Below, one piece after another: positions 41,101 to 51,720 of a stretch of DNA of 64,000 nucleotides. The stretch is from the NCBI GenBank assembly GCA_032716605.1, contig CM064509.1, positions 36,600,381 to 36,664,380 of the forward strand. The letters run 5' to 3'. The stretch comes from Paralithodes platypus (Eukaryota; Arthropoda; Malacostraca; Decapoda; Lithodidae). The stretch's first letter is position 1. Every line of letters begins with the position of its first letter. The position numbers and the translations under genes were made by a program. The notes under the pieces were generated by a model that ran no database searches, was not told the DNA's origin, and worked only from the letters and a program-made list of their open reading frames with translations.

Positions 41101-44100
41101 GAGCCTCTATAACTAGGCTACCTACACGAGACGTAGACATATAATACAACTAAAATGCCCCTAAAAACTAGGCTAGTTAAGATTGAATTGACAAAATAAT
41201 ATTCTCTCTAAAAATATTTTCTGAGATGGGACACTAAAGTGAATTGGTCTTGTACGGTGGAGACACGAAACGGGATTTAGAGCCCCTATAACTAGGCTAT
41301 CTACACGAGACGTAGACATATAATAGAGCTAAAATCACCCTAAAAACTAGGCTAGTTAAGATTGAATTGACAAAATAATATTCTCTCTAAAAATATTTTC
41401 TGAGGTTGGACACTAAAGTGAATTGGTCTTGTATAGTGGAGACACGAAATGGGATTTAGAGCCTCTATAACTAGGCTACCTACACGAGACGTAGACATAT
41501 AACAGAGCTAAATCACCCTAAAAACTAGGCTAGTTAAGATTGAATTGACAAAATAATATTTTCTAAAAATATTTTCTGAGATTGGACACTAAAGTAAATT
41601 GGTCTTGTACGGTGGAGACACGAAACGGGATTTAGAGCCTCTATAACTAGGCTACCTACACGAGACGTAGACATATAATAGAGCTAAAATCACCCTAAAA
41701 ACTAGGCTAGTTAAGATTGAATTGACAAAATAATATTCTCTCTAAAAATATTTTCTGAGATTGGACACTAAAGTGAATTGGTCTTGTAAGGTGGAGACAC
41801 GAAACGGGATTTAGAACCTCTATAACTAGGCTATCTACACGAGACGTAAACATATAATAGAGCTAAAATCACCCTAAAAACTAGGCTAGTTAAGATTGAA
41901 TTGACAAAATAATATTATCTCTAAAAATATTTTCTGAGATTGGACACTAAAGTGAATTGGTCTTGTATAGTGGAGACATGAAACGGGACTTAGAGCCCCT
42001 ATAACTAGGCTATCTACACGAGACGTAGACATATAATAGAGCTAAAATCACCCTAAAAACTAGGCTAGTTAAGATTGAATTGACATAATAATATTCTCTC
42101 TAAAAATATTTTCTGAGGTTGGACACTAAAGTGAATTGGTCTTGTATAGTGGAGACACGAAATGGGATTTAGAGCCTCTATAACTAGGCTATCTACACGA
42201 GACGTAGACATATAATAGAGCTAAAATCACCCTAAAAACTAGGCTAGTTAAGATTGAATTGACAAAATAATATTCTCTCTAAAAATATTTTCTGAGATTG
42301 GACACTAAAGTGAATTGGTCTTGTAGGGTGGAGACACGAAACGGGATTTAGAACCTCTATAACTAGGCTATCTACACGAGACGTGGACACATAATAGAGC
42401 TAAAATCACCCTAAAAACTAGGCTAGTTAAGATTGAATTGACAAAATAATATTCTCTCTAAAAATATTTTCTGAGATTGGACACTAAAGTGAATTGGTCT
42501 TGTACGGTGGAGACACGAAACGGGATTTAGAGCCTCTATAACTAGGCTACCTACACGAGACGTAGACATATAATAGAGCTAAAATCACCCTGAAAACTAG
42601 GCTAGTTAAGATTGAATTGACAAAATAATATTCTCTCTAAAAATATTTTCTGAGATTGGACACTAAAGTGAATTGGTCTTGTACGTGGAGACACGAAACG
42701 GGATTTAGAACCTCTATAACTAGGCTATCTACACGAGACGTAGAGAAATAATAGAGCTAAAATCACCCTAAAAACTAGGCTAGTTAAGATTGAATTGACA
42801 AAATAATATTCTCTCTAAAAATATTTTCTGAGATTGGACACTAAAGTGAATTGGTCTTGTATAGTGGAGACACGAAACGGGATTTAGAGCCCCTATAACT
42901 AGGCTATCTACACGAGACGTAGACATATAATAGAGCTAAAATCACCCTAAAAACTAGGCTAGTTAAGATTGAATTGACAAAATAATATTCTCTCTAAAAA
43001 TATTTTCTGAGATTGGACACTAAAGTGAATTGGTCTTGTATAGTGGAGACACGAAACGGGATTTAGAGCCCCTATAACTAGGCTACCTACACGAGACGTA
43101 GACATATAATAGAGCTAAAATCACCCTAAAAACTAGGCTAGTTAAGATTGAATTGACAAAATAATATTCTCTCTAAAAATATTTTCTGAGATTGGACACT
43201 AAAGTGAATTGGTCTTGTAAGGTGGAGACACGAAACGGGATTTAGAACCTCTATAACTAGGCTATCTACACGAGACGTAGACATATAATAGAGCTAAAAT
43301 CACCCTAAAAACTAGGCTAGTTAAGATTGAATTGACAAAATAATATTCTCTCTAAAAATATTTTCTGAGATTGGACACTAAAGTGAATTGGTCTTGTATA
43401 GTGGAGACATGAAACGGGATTTAGAGCCCCTATAACTAGGCTATCTACACGAGACGTAGACATATAATAGAACTAAAATCACCCTAAAAACTAGGCTAGT
43501 TAAGATTGAATTGACAAAATAATATTCTCTCTAAAAATATTTTCTGAGGTTGGACACTAAAGTGAATTGGTCTTGTATAGTGGAGACACGAAATGGGATT
43601 TAGAGCCTCTTATAACTAGGCTATCTACACGAGACGTAGACATATAATAGAGCTAAAATCACCCTAAAAACTAGGCTAGTTAAGATTGAATTGACAAAAT
43701 AATATTCTCTCTAAAAATATTTTCTGAGATTGGACACTAAAGAGAATTGGTCTTGGAGACACGAAATGGGATTTAGAGCCTTTATAACTAGGCTACCTAC
43801 ACGAGACGTAGATATATAACTGAGCTAAAATCACCCTAAAAACTAGGCTAGTTAAGATTGAATTGACAAAATAATATTTTCTCTAAAAATATTTTCTGAG
43901 ATTGGACACTAAAGTGAATTGGTCTTGTATGGTGGAGACACGAAACGGGATTTAGAGCCTCTATAACTAGGCTACCTACACGAGACGTAGACATATAATA
44001 GAGCTAAAATCACCCTAAAAACTAGGCTAGTTAAGATTGAATTGACAAAATAATATTCTCTCTAAAAATATTTTCTGAGATTGGACACTAAAGTGAATTG

Positions 44101-46854
44101 GTCTTGTATGGTGGAGACACGAAACGGGATTTAGAACCTCTATAACTAGGCTATCTACACGAGACGTAGACATATAATAGAGCTAAAATCACCCTAAAAA
44201 CTAGGCTAGTTAAGATTGAATTGACAAAATAATATTCTCTCTAAAAATATTTTCTGAGGTTGGACACTAAAGTGAATTGGTCTTGTACGGTGGAGACACG
44301 AAACGGGATTTAGAGCCTCTATAACTAGGCTATCTACACGAGACGTAGACATATAACTGAGCTAAAATCACCCTAAAAACTAGGCTAGTTAAGATTGAAT
44401 TGACAAAATAATATTCTCTCAAAAAATATATTCTGAGATTGGACACTAAAGTGAATTGGTCTTGTATAGTGGAGACACGAATGGGATTTAGAGCCTCTAT
44501 AACTAGGCTACCTACACGAGACGTAGACATATAATACAACTAAAATGCCCCTAAAAACTAGGCTAGTTAAGATTGAATTGACAAAATAATATTCTCTCTA
44601 AAATATTTTCTGAGATTGGACACTAAAGTGAATTGGTCTTGTACGGTGGAGACACGAAACGGGATTTAGAGCCCCTATAACTAGGCTATCTACACGAGAC
44701 GTAGACATATAATAGAGCTAAAATCACCCTAAAAACTAGGCTAGTTAAGATTGAATTGACAAAATAATATTCTCTCTAAAAATATTTTCTGAGGTTGGAC
44801 ACTAAAGTGAATTGGTCTTGTATAGTGGAGACACGAAATGGGATTTAGAGCCTCTATAACTAGGCTACCTACACGAGACGTAGACATATAACAGAGCTAA
44901 ATTGCCCCTAAAAACTAGGCTAGTTAAGATTGAATTGACAAAATAATATTTTCTCTAAAAATATTTTCTGAGATTGGACACTAAAGTGAATTGGTCTTGT
45001 ACGGTGGAGACACGAAACGGGATTTAGAGCCTCTATAACTAGGCTACCTACACGAGACGTAGACATATAATAGAGCTAAAATCACCCTAAAAACTAGGCT
45101 AGTTAAGATTGAATTGACAAAATAATATTCTCTCTAAAAATATTTTCTGAGATTGGACACTAAAGTGAATTGGTCTTGTAAGGTGGAGACACGAAACGGG
45201 ATTTAGAACCTCTATAACTAGGCTATCTACACGAGACGTAGAAATATAATAGAGCTAAAATCACCCTAAAAACTAGGCTAGTTAAGATTGAATTGACAAA
45301 ATAATATTCTCTAAAAATATTTTCTGAGATTGGACACTAAAGTGAATTGGTCTTGTATAGTGGAGACATGAAACGGGACTTAGAGCCCCTATAACTAGGC
45401 TATCTACACGAGACGTAGACATATAATAGAGCTAAAATCACCCTAAAAACTAGGCTAGTTAAGATTGAATTGACAAAATAATATTCTCTCTAAAAATATT
45501 TTCTGAGGTTGGACACTAAAGTGAATTGGTCTTGTATAGTGGAGACACGAAATGGGATTTAGAGCCTCTTATAACTAGGCTATCTACACGAGACGTAGAC
45601 ATATAATAGAGCTAAAATCACCCTAAAAACTAGGCTAGTTAAGATTGAATTGACAAAATAATATTCTCTCTAAAAATATTTTCTGAGATTGGACACTAAA
45701 GTGAATTGGTCTTGTATAGTGGAGACACGAAACGGGATTTAGAGCCTCTATAACTAGGCTACCTACACGAGACGTAGACATATAACTGAGCTAAATTGCC
45801 CCTAAAAACTAGGCTAGTTAAGATTGAATTGACAAATAATATTTTCTCTAAAAATATTTTCTGAGATTGGACACTAAAGTGAATTGGTCTTGTACGGTGG
45901 AGACACGAATCGGGATTTGGAGCCTCTATAACTAGGCTACCTACACGAGACGTAGACATATAATATAGCTAAAATCACCCTAAAAACTAGGCTAGTTAAG
46001 ATTGAATTGACAAAATAATATTCTCTCTAAAAATATTTTCTGAGATTGGACACTAAAGTGAATTGGTCTTGTAAGGTGGAGACACGAAACGGAGTTTAGA
46101 GCCTCTATAACTAGGCTATCTACACGAGACGTAAACATATAATAGAGCTAAAATCACCCTAAAAACTAGGCTAGTTAAGATTGAATTGACAAAATAATAT
46201 TCTCTCTAAAAATATTTTCTGAGATTGGACACTAAAGTGAATTGGTCTTGTACGGTGGAGACAAGAAACGGGGTTTAGAGCCTCTATAACTAGGCTACCT
46301 ACACGAGACGTAGATATATATAACTGAGCTAAAATCACCCTAAAAACTAGGCAGGTTAAGACTGAATTGACAAAATAATTTTCTCTCAAAAAATATATTC
46401 TGAGATTGGATACTAAAGTGAATTGGTCTTGTATAGTAGAGACACGAAATGGGATTTAGAGCCTCTATAACTAGGCTACCTACACGAGACGTAGACATAT
46501 AATACAACTAAAATGCCCCTAAAAACTAGGCTAGTTAAGATTGAATTGACAAAATAATATTCTCTCTAAAAATATTTTCTGAGATGGGACACTAAAGTGA
46601 ATTGGTCTTGTACGGTGGAGACACGAAACGGGATTTAGAGCCCCTATAACTAGGCTATCTACACGAGACGTAGACATATAATAGAGCTAAAATCACCCTG
46701 AAAACTAGGCTAGTTAAGATTGAATTGACAAAATAATATTATCTCTAAAAATATTTTCTGAGATTGGACACTAAAGTGAATTGGTCTTGTACGGTGGAGA
46801 CACGAAACGGGATTTAGAACCTCTATAACTAGGCTATCTACATGAGACGTAAGC
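23160..46854. repeat. Higher-order portion of the 179-bp satellite
   Basis: A rare monomer variant (AAAATGCCCC in place of AAAATCACCC, mostly with ATACAACT before it) starts at 23435, 25581, 28977, 31660, 35064, 37754, 41152, 44542 and 46510. The spacings equal 12, 19, 15, 19, 15, 19, 19 and 11 monomers. Independent markers agree. The TATATATAACTGAGC variant (23241, 31465, 37557, 40957, 46313) is spaced 46, 34, 19 and 30 monomers. The GAGCAAAATTGCCCC variant (24686, 30767, 40258) is spaced 34 and 53 monomers. These are sums of the same block sizes. Confidence 0.8.
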
Positions 46855-46954
46855 NNNNNNNNNNNNNNNNNNNNNNNNNNNNNNNNNNNNNNNNNNNNNN
46901 NNNNNNNNNNNNNNNNNNNNNNNNNNNNNNNNNNNNNNNNNNNNNNNNNNNNNN
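46855..46954. other. Assembly gap, 100 N
   Basis: Exactly 100 unknown bases occur, a common placeholder for a gap of unknown size. It lies between a satellite monomer (last bases GAGACGTAAGC) and the interior of a retrotransposon LTR. It hides the right end of the satellite array and the first roughly 270 bp of the left LTR with its target-site duplication. Confidence 0.99.
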
Positions 46955-47502
46955 GAGACACGAGTCAAGTTAAAGAAAGAATAAATGATTACATCGGGAA
47001 TGGACATGAATATTATGCTTATCTATCAGTCAGTCCATGATGTCGATGAGAGCGTCGTGATCGGTGTAGCTGTGGGTGTATTGCTGTATGTGTTATTGTG
47101 ATTAGAGGCACAAAAGCACGATCAACTGAGAGGCGGAAAATTAGATGTTAACTGTGGTTGGTGTTCGGGTGAAGTTCTGACGTACCTCAACAGCACACCT
47201 TGGCTGCCTTGGCAAACCGCCAGGAGCCGCCAAATTGATTCGTACCTAGCATTTAGGTTGCTCTATATCGATAAATTATATTTAATATATACGAATAAAT
47301 TCATATTATACTACATACAGAACCATGGCAATTATTGCTTAAGTAGCATATTAGGCCTTTTCTAACTTTAACTTATTTACAATCTTATAATATACGATCC
47401 TACTCGTTCCTACGTCGTTCTGTAGCGAGAGATTATTGACGTCACAGAATGACATAAGAGATCAAAAAAGAGTCATATTCTATCGTATTTAGGTACGATA
47501 CA
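46955..47502 (-). repeat. 3' LTR of the BEL/Pao element, partial
   Basis: It matches the right LTR from CACGAGTCAAGTTAAAG through GTATTTAGGTACGATA. Its inner border TGTATCGTAC on the minus strand begins with TG, next to the polypurine tract. The first roughly 270 bp of the plus-strand LTR are missing because of the gap. Compared with the right LTR it carries many extra single bases and relatively few substitutions. Confidence 0.92.
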
Positions 47503-47520
47503 CGCTTTTCCCCCACAAAA
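47503..47520 (-). other. Polypurine tract
   Basis: On the minus strand the sequence directly before the LTR reads TTTTGTGGGGGAAAAGCG. This is a G/A-rich run at the position where plus-strand DNA synthesis is primed in LTR retrotransposons. It lies about 160 bp past the pol stop. Confidence 0.8.
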
Positions 47521-47677
47521 AAGACGCTGTAAACCCCACCTTAAACCTAAAGTTTGGCCCAGAGGCTATCTTCTGACGGCCACAAGTGCACGGCGCCAGC
47601 AGCAGCGCGTCTGGGACGCGTCCCGGTCCGAGAATGATCACCATCGGTAAGAGGCGAGTCGTTCCTAGAGAATTCTC

Positions 47678-48235
47678 TTACCCAGCAATAACAGGTGGAG
47701 CCTCAGATTGCAATGCCGAATCGAGCTCCAAAGCGTACAAACGTGCGATAGGACGAACAGTATTTCCAGTGGCTGTCTTTAATAGCGCCACCCGCTCTAC
47801 AGAGTCTGCCCCCTTGTATACCTCCAATACGCGGCCTATTTCCAGTATTAACGCGGACTATCTTCTTTAATTAAAACAACGTCCACCAACTGTAGGGGCC
47901 GTTGGTCTACCAGAGGGAGTAACACTCCTTTCCCTCAATGCTAGCAGATATTCACTAATCCACCGTTTCCTAAAATCCTCGATTATCCTGGATATATACT
48001 GGTATCTCTTAGACAAACCAGCTACCGCAGAGTACAACGAGGGATCCTCTAACTCTACTATGGACTGAAAATCAGATGGAAACGCAGTCAATGGTTTTCC
48101 ATATAGCAATGAGCTGGCGTTAATGGTAGTGGTTCTTGCAGGTCGGTGTACACATATGTAAGCGGAGCGATCATTCACGACTGCCTCTATCTCTGTGAGG
48201 ACTGTCGTCAACTCACTCTTCTTTAATAGAGGCAC
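47678..48235 (-). pseudogene. BEL pol C-terminus after the integrase core
   Basis: The frame 48235-47867 carries the stretch that follows the integrase core in BEL/Pao polyproteins: EIEAVVNDRSAYICV (family pattern EIE..VNDRPLTYV), then SSLLYGKPL and WISEYLLALRER. A frame change near 47870 leads into a segment with GRVLEVYKGAD, RVALLKTATGNTVRPIARL and a stop at 47678-47680. This is the small C-terminal domain (DUF5641-like) thought to bind nucleic acid next to the integrase. The junction has a frame break and a stop (TAATACTGG region), so the segment is a pseudogene as written. The short remainder to 47520 is the 3' untranslated region. Confidence 0.85.
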
Positions 48236-48238
48236 GTC

Positions 48239-49110
48239 CTACAACCGCTCTTTAGTCCTGACTTTACTATGGCCGACCCACCGTTCCCACATGCCACCAA
48301 ACCAAGGTGCCTTAACTGGAATGAACCTCCATTCGCACTTCTTCTTCTCTCCCAAAAAAGTGATGATAGTAGGATCACTACTCATATCCTTTAGATATTT
48401 TGATGCTTGGACATAAGTGGGAGCATGGTCGCTAAGAATGAGTTGAGGGAATGAACGACGGGCACAAAACGGTATGATCGCCAGCATAAATTCTTCACTA
48501 GAGATATTATGACATAGTTCTAGGTGTACCGCTCGAGACGTCGCACAGGTACACAATAATATATAAGCTTTCGCATGCTCCCTCGTCTTCAATGCCCCTG
48601 TGTAATCTAATCCTACCGCTTGGAAAGGTTCTACGTGCTTTACACGGCATTCAGGTAGAGGTGGAGCTGGTCCAGTTGCATATGGTTTACCCTTTAGTCT
48701 CTGGCATATTACACAACTTTCTCACTACGCGTCGAGCTACTTGTCGCACTCTGGGTATCCACCATGTGAGACTAAATTTGATATAATATGACATACCCCG
48801 TATTGTTTTACTTCCCTATGTGCACGTATGATCAATAGATCCGTAACGTGATGTCTTGTTGGCATAAGTATAGGTCGGTTTGTGCCGTCTGGTACACCCG
48901 ACCACTTCAGGCGACCCCTCACACCTGATGAGGCCATTGTCTAGGTGCAACCTTAGTTGCTGCACTATATTAGGCATTAATGTCTTATTCGAGCCTTTCA
49001 AGGATTCTAATTCATTGGAAAAGGTTTCTACTTGAACCCATTTGATCAAAGTTACTTCACCTGCTTTAAATTCACGAGCATCAATGTTGTGACCCCTGTT
49101 GCAGAGTTGG
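48239..49110 (-). pseudogene. BEL integrase: zinc-binding and DDE core
   Basis: Integrase inserts the element's cDNA into the genome. The zinc-binding region (about 49049-48720) shows QLRLHLDNGLIRCEG, RHHVTDLLIIRAHRE and a later C-x2-C, split over three frames. The catalytic core then runs open from about 48720 to 48239. The first Asp is in GLDYTG (codon 48605-48607), the second Asp in LSDHAPTY (48428-48430), and the Glu in GGMWERWVG (48284-48286), giving a complete D,D-35-E-type set. Supporting family phrases are PPLPECRV, TSRAVHLEL and KAPWFGG. Odd points are His in place of the usual Asn after the second Asp, and frame breaks at about 48725 and 48820-48940. The core itself is the best preserved part of pol. 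Confidence 0.9.
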
Positions 49111-49114
49111 CCCG

Positions 49115-49389
49115 TTACATTAAGCTAAGATTGGATACATATCGCAACACCCAAGCTACAACTCTGACTAGTTTATTATAGGCACCGAATCTTGCCCACT
49201 TTATGATAGGACCCGGTGGCTCATTTGGTTGGGCTGTAACTGCCACTGTTTCCAGTGGCAGAAGTCCCTCACCAACAGCATGCCATATCGTCCATTCACT
49301 TTCATGGAGCAATCCCACTTTGGACCATGCCACCACAATTCGGACTTCATTAACTGGCTATCCGTTAAACCCCTAGTTATTGAGATCAC
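49115..49389 (-). pseudogene. BEL pol linker between RNase H and integrase
   Basis: Two overlapping frames cover the linker. One begins with RGLTDSQL...WWHGPKW, matching the family pattern TRG...L.....WW.GP.WL after RNase H. The other, reached by a frame change within about 49336-49200, continues with PIIKWARFGAYNKLVRVVAW (family pattern RFSS..KL.RV.A). No catalytic residue is expected here. It shows that the coding region is continuous across the element apart from frameshifts. Confidence 0.8.
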
Positions 49390-49770
49390 TAGGGTTTTCC
49401 TTTGTATTTACATAATGATAAGCAACGTCTGGCAAAAGGGCTCTAATCTCATCTACCCTATTCCGCACATAAACTGGCAGAGACTTCTTGCTATGTATCC
49501 AGTTGAGTGCGACCTGACTATCGCACCATACGTGAACGATTTCAACATTTAATTCGCTCTCGTATGCTGCGCGTACATGTTGCACCAGACGTGCTAATAG
49601 CAGCATGGCAGTCAATTCCATTTTAGGGATAGTTACCTTTCTTAACCGGGGCTACTTTGGCCCCGGCTGTAACTAAATGTGCCCCAAATGAAGTAACAAC
49701 ATATATGGGTACCGCGTATGCCGTGGCACTAGCATCGCGAAACGTGTGTAACGTAACGTGACCGAACGCC
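49373..49770 (-). pseudogene. BEL RNase H domain
   Basis: RNase H degrades the RNA strand of the RNA-DNA hybrid made during reverse transcription. The catalytic Asp lies in FRDASATAYAV (codons at about 49731-49755), the Glu in PKMELTAM (about 49616) and the second Asp in WCDSQVALNW (49499-49528). VRNRVDEI and NPSDL follow as in other BEL elements. A frame change lies between the first Asp and the PKMELTAM motif near 49640, and another after NPSDL near 49375. Confidence 0.88.
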
Positions 49771-50960
49771 GCCACTTTACGAGGTATATAGGTTTAGTAC
49801 ATAGGATGGCATATTCATTCACAACAATGTCCCTTGGTCATTCAGGTCCTCGGCAAACTGTCATCCCATCCTATTTTAACGTCTCCAAACTTCCTGCATT
49901 AGAATCCTAGCTCTTATGGTAACAGGTCATGCTAGACCCAAAGGATCAAAAAATTGCGCAACTTTGCTCAACAGACTTCTTTTTGTGTGCGCTCCTGTCT
50001 GCTGAGCAAAAGACCTTGTTTGAAAAGTTAGTATGTCATGTTTAGGTTGCCAGATCATCCCCAAATTTTCTGGACTTTTCCTGGTTAAGAGATGCCGTAC
50101 CATCCACCTGTATTAAACTCTGAAGATCTTCACTATTAGTAACCCACTCGCGGAGAAATAGATGTGCATCCGCAAACAATCTGCGTGCTTGCCAGTATGC
50201 ATACAACAAATCATCTTGACTATCGCTAGTACCCTGCAAATTGGTCAATGTATAATCCGCGAGATAGTTTACTTGTGTCCTCATGAGTGTCAGCTATATG
50301 TTTTCTGATTGTGGCATTTAACAAAAACTGCGAGCAAGTGGCCCCAAAGAGTACAACCCGAAAACGGTATATTATGATGGGACTTTCAGAGTCGCTAATG
50401 TCGCTGAACCAAAGAAAGCGGGTAACATCTCGATCTTCCTCCTTTAGCTTGACCATCAAGAATGCTTTTCTCGATGTCACTGGTATAGGCATACTTCCCC
50501 AGCCTAAACCGCAATAGATGTTGGGACAGATCCGACACCATGGACGGACCTGTCAACAGGCAGTCATTCAGACTGGGTTGTTGACCTTGGTGGGCAGAAC
50601 AGTCATACACCACCCGTATTGGTGTGGTGACGCTGGTCTTTCTTTACCCCATGATGGGCCAGATAGTGAACCCTACCCTTCTTACACGGTTCCCCGACAT
50701 CGACTCTCTCAATAAAACCCCTATCCTCATAACTCCGAAATACATCGTCATACGCCTGGCGCGTGCTCGGTTCGTTAAGACAATTTCCGCTGCAATGCGC
50801 GCAAGCGACCTAATGCCAAACCATAGTTTGGTAGGTAGGCTTATCTCACTGTTCTTCCAAGGTAAACTAACTTTATATTGCTTGTCTGAGGCACAGTAGC
50901 ACACAGACTCGTCAAACCTTTGTAGCGCAACTTCCGAGTCATAATCAGTCTCCATAGGAT
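49770..50960 (-). pseudogene. BEL reverse transcriptase
   Basis: This domain copies the element RNA into DNA. Fragments in order are FDESVCYCASDKQYKVSLPW (about 50920-50870), VYDCSA with [10 protein letters not shown] (about 50610-50550), YTSDIEKS (first catalytic Asp), [35 protein letters not shown], then the active-site box YIDQ (50241-50252) and TSDSQDDLLYAYWQARRLF. After that comes FFDPLG (about 49955). The expected box in this family is YVDD or YVDN, so Gln in the fourth position is unusual and may abolish activity. Frame changes lie near 50640, 50480, 50235 and 50040. Confidence 0.9.
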
Positions 50961-51720
50961 TAATGCCTATGTGATCCCAATCTCCACAGTCGTTCCAGGT
51001 CGAACTCGGCAGCCATCTTAGGGTCACTAGGTTGGGAATCCTCCCTTCCCAACTCCTCTGCCGCGGTTACATTGACTCTATATATCGAGACCGTGTCGAC
51101 CAGGACCTTTGACTGTGTAGTATGCACCTTTCCGCTCATGCAGTATCCAAATTTAGTGGGGATTAAAATTACACCACACATCTTTTTAAATCCAGGGTAT
51201 ACTACTTCATAATAATGATCCACACGCAAGTAGAACATGCACACTCACTCTGATTTCCCATGGGATCTGACAAGTTAACCCCTTTGCTACGTAATGCGTG
51301 TTCCACCTTCTTCACACCCACAGATACATATTCTGGTAGGGTGTCTACTACGATACAAGTCATAAAGTACCGTTTTTTTTATGTAGAAATATGAAATCTC
51401 CGCTATCTCGTAGTCTTTGTTTATCAGTAACCCCTGTGAAGCCCTGTAATCGAAGAGTCTCAGCCCCTACGATTCGGTGCTTCAGTCCCACTAGTACGGG
51501 CCTCTTTATAAAGTAACGTTGGGACCCTTGATCTAGTAGTACCCGACACACTTTGTTACTGTCATTACCTTCCATGGGAATCTGTATTGTGGGCAATATA
51601 GTGGTGTCTTGCGTGCTACCTAGTGCCACAGTTGTAGTACCCTCATTTTTGACGTCTTTGACTTTAATCTGCAGTAGGACACAACTTAGCAAAGTGATGT
51701 CCATTGCAGTGCCGACAGGG
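50960..51720 (-). pseudogene. BEL zinc knuckle and aspartic protease
   Basis: A nucleocapsid knuckle of the C-x2-C-x3-H-x4-C type (CRHCNGHHFAKLC, 51679-51717) is followed in another frame by the retropepsin-like domain that cuts the polyprotein. Its active-site segment is CRVLLDQGSQ, with the catalytic Asp codon at 51531-51533. The usual form is LLDSGSQ, so Gln replaces Ser after the Asp. The downstream part (51244-50960) carries LRVDHYYEVVYP and LIPTKFGYCMSG, the end of the DUF1758-like domain. It then runs into the FDLERLW linker that precedes reverse transcriptase. Frame changes occur just after the knuckle, near 51360-51240 and near 51000. Confidence 0.87.

Larger units (their letters stand above)
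9389..46854. repeat. Satellite array, 179-bp monomer, about 209 copies
   Basis: The monomer is seen cleanly at 19081, 19260, 19439 and 19618, where GAAACGGGATTTAGAGCC recurs at exactly 179 bp. Fixed landmarks in order are TTGAATTGACAAAATAATA, a CTCTCTAAAAATATTTTC block, GAGATTGGACACTAAAGTG, TTGGTCTTGTAYRGTGGAGA, CACGAAACGGGATTTAGAGC, TCTACACGAGACGTAGACAT, GAGCTAAAATCACCCTAAAA and ACTAGGCTAGTTAAGAT. All copies lie head to tail in one orientation. The array is AT-rich. It contains a near-palindrome (AACTAGGCTAGTT) and a small inverted repeat (TCTAC...GTAGA). Indels of 1-10 bp are frequent. The length, homogeneity and monomer size are typical of centromeric or pericentromeric satellite; that role is inferred, not shown. 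The right end is lost in an assembly gap. Confidence 0.97.

Noticed and set aside
10434..46961. About twenty minus-strand ORFs of 60-100 codons inside the satellite, all starting like MSTSRVxSLVIEALNP
   Set aside because: They are the same monomer read in one frame. The 179-bp period is not a multiple of three, and the ORFs appear only where chance indels keep the frame open.
47586..47870. Plus-strand ORF of 94 codons
   Set aside because: Antisense shadow of the BEL pol C-terminal domain, which reads on the minus strand.
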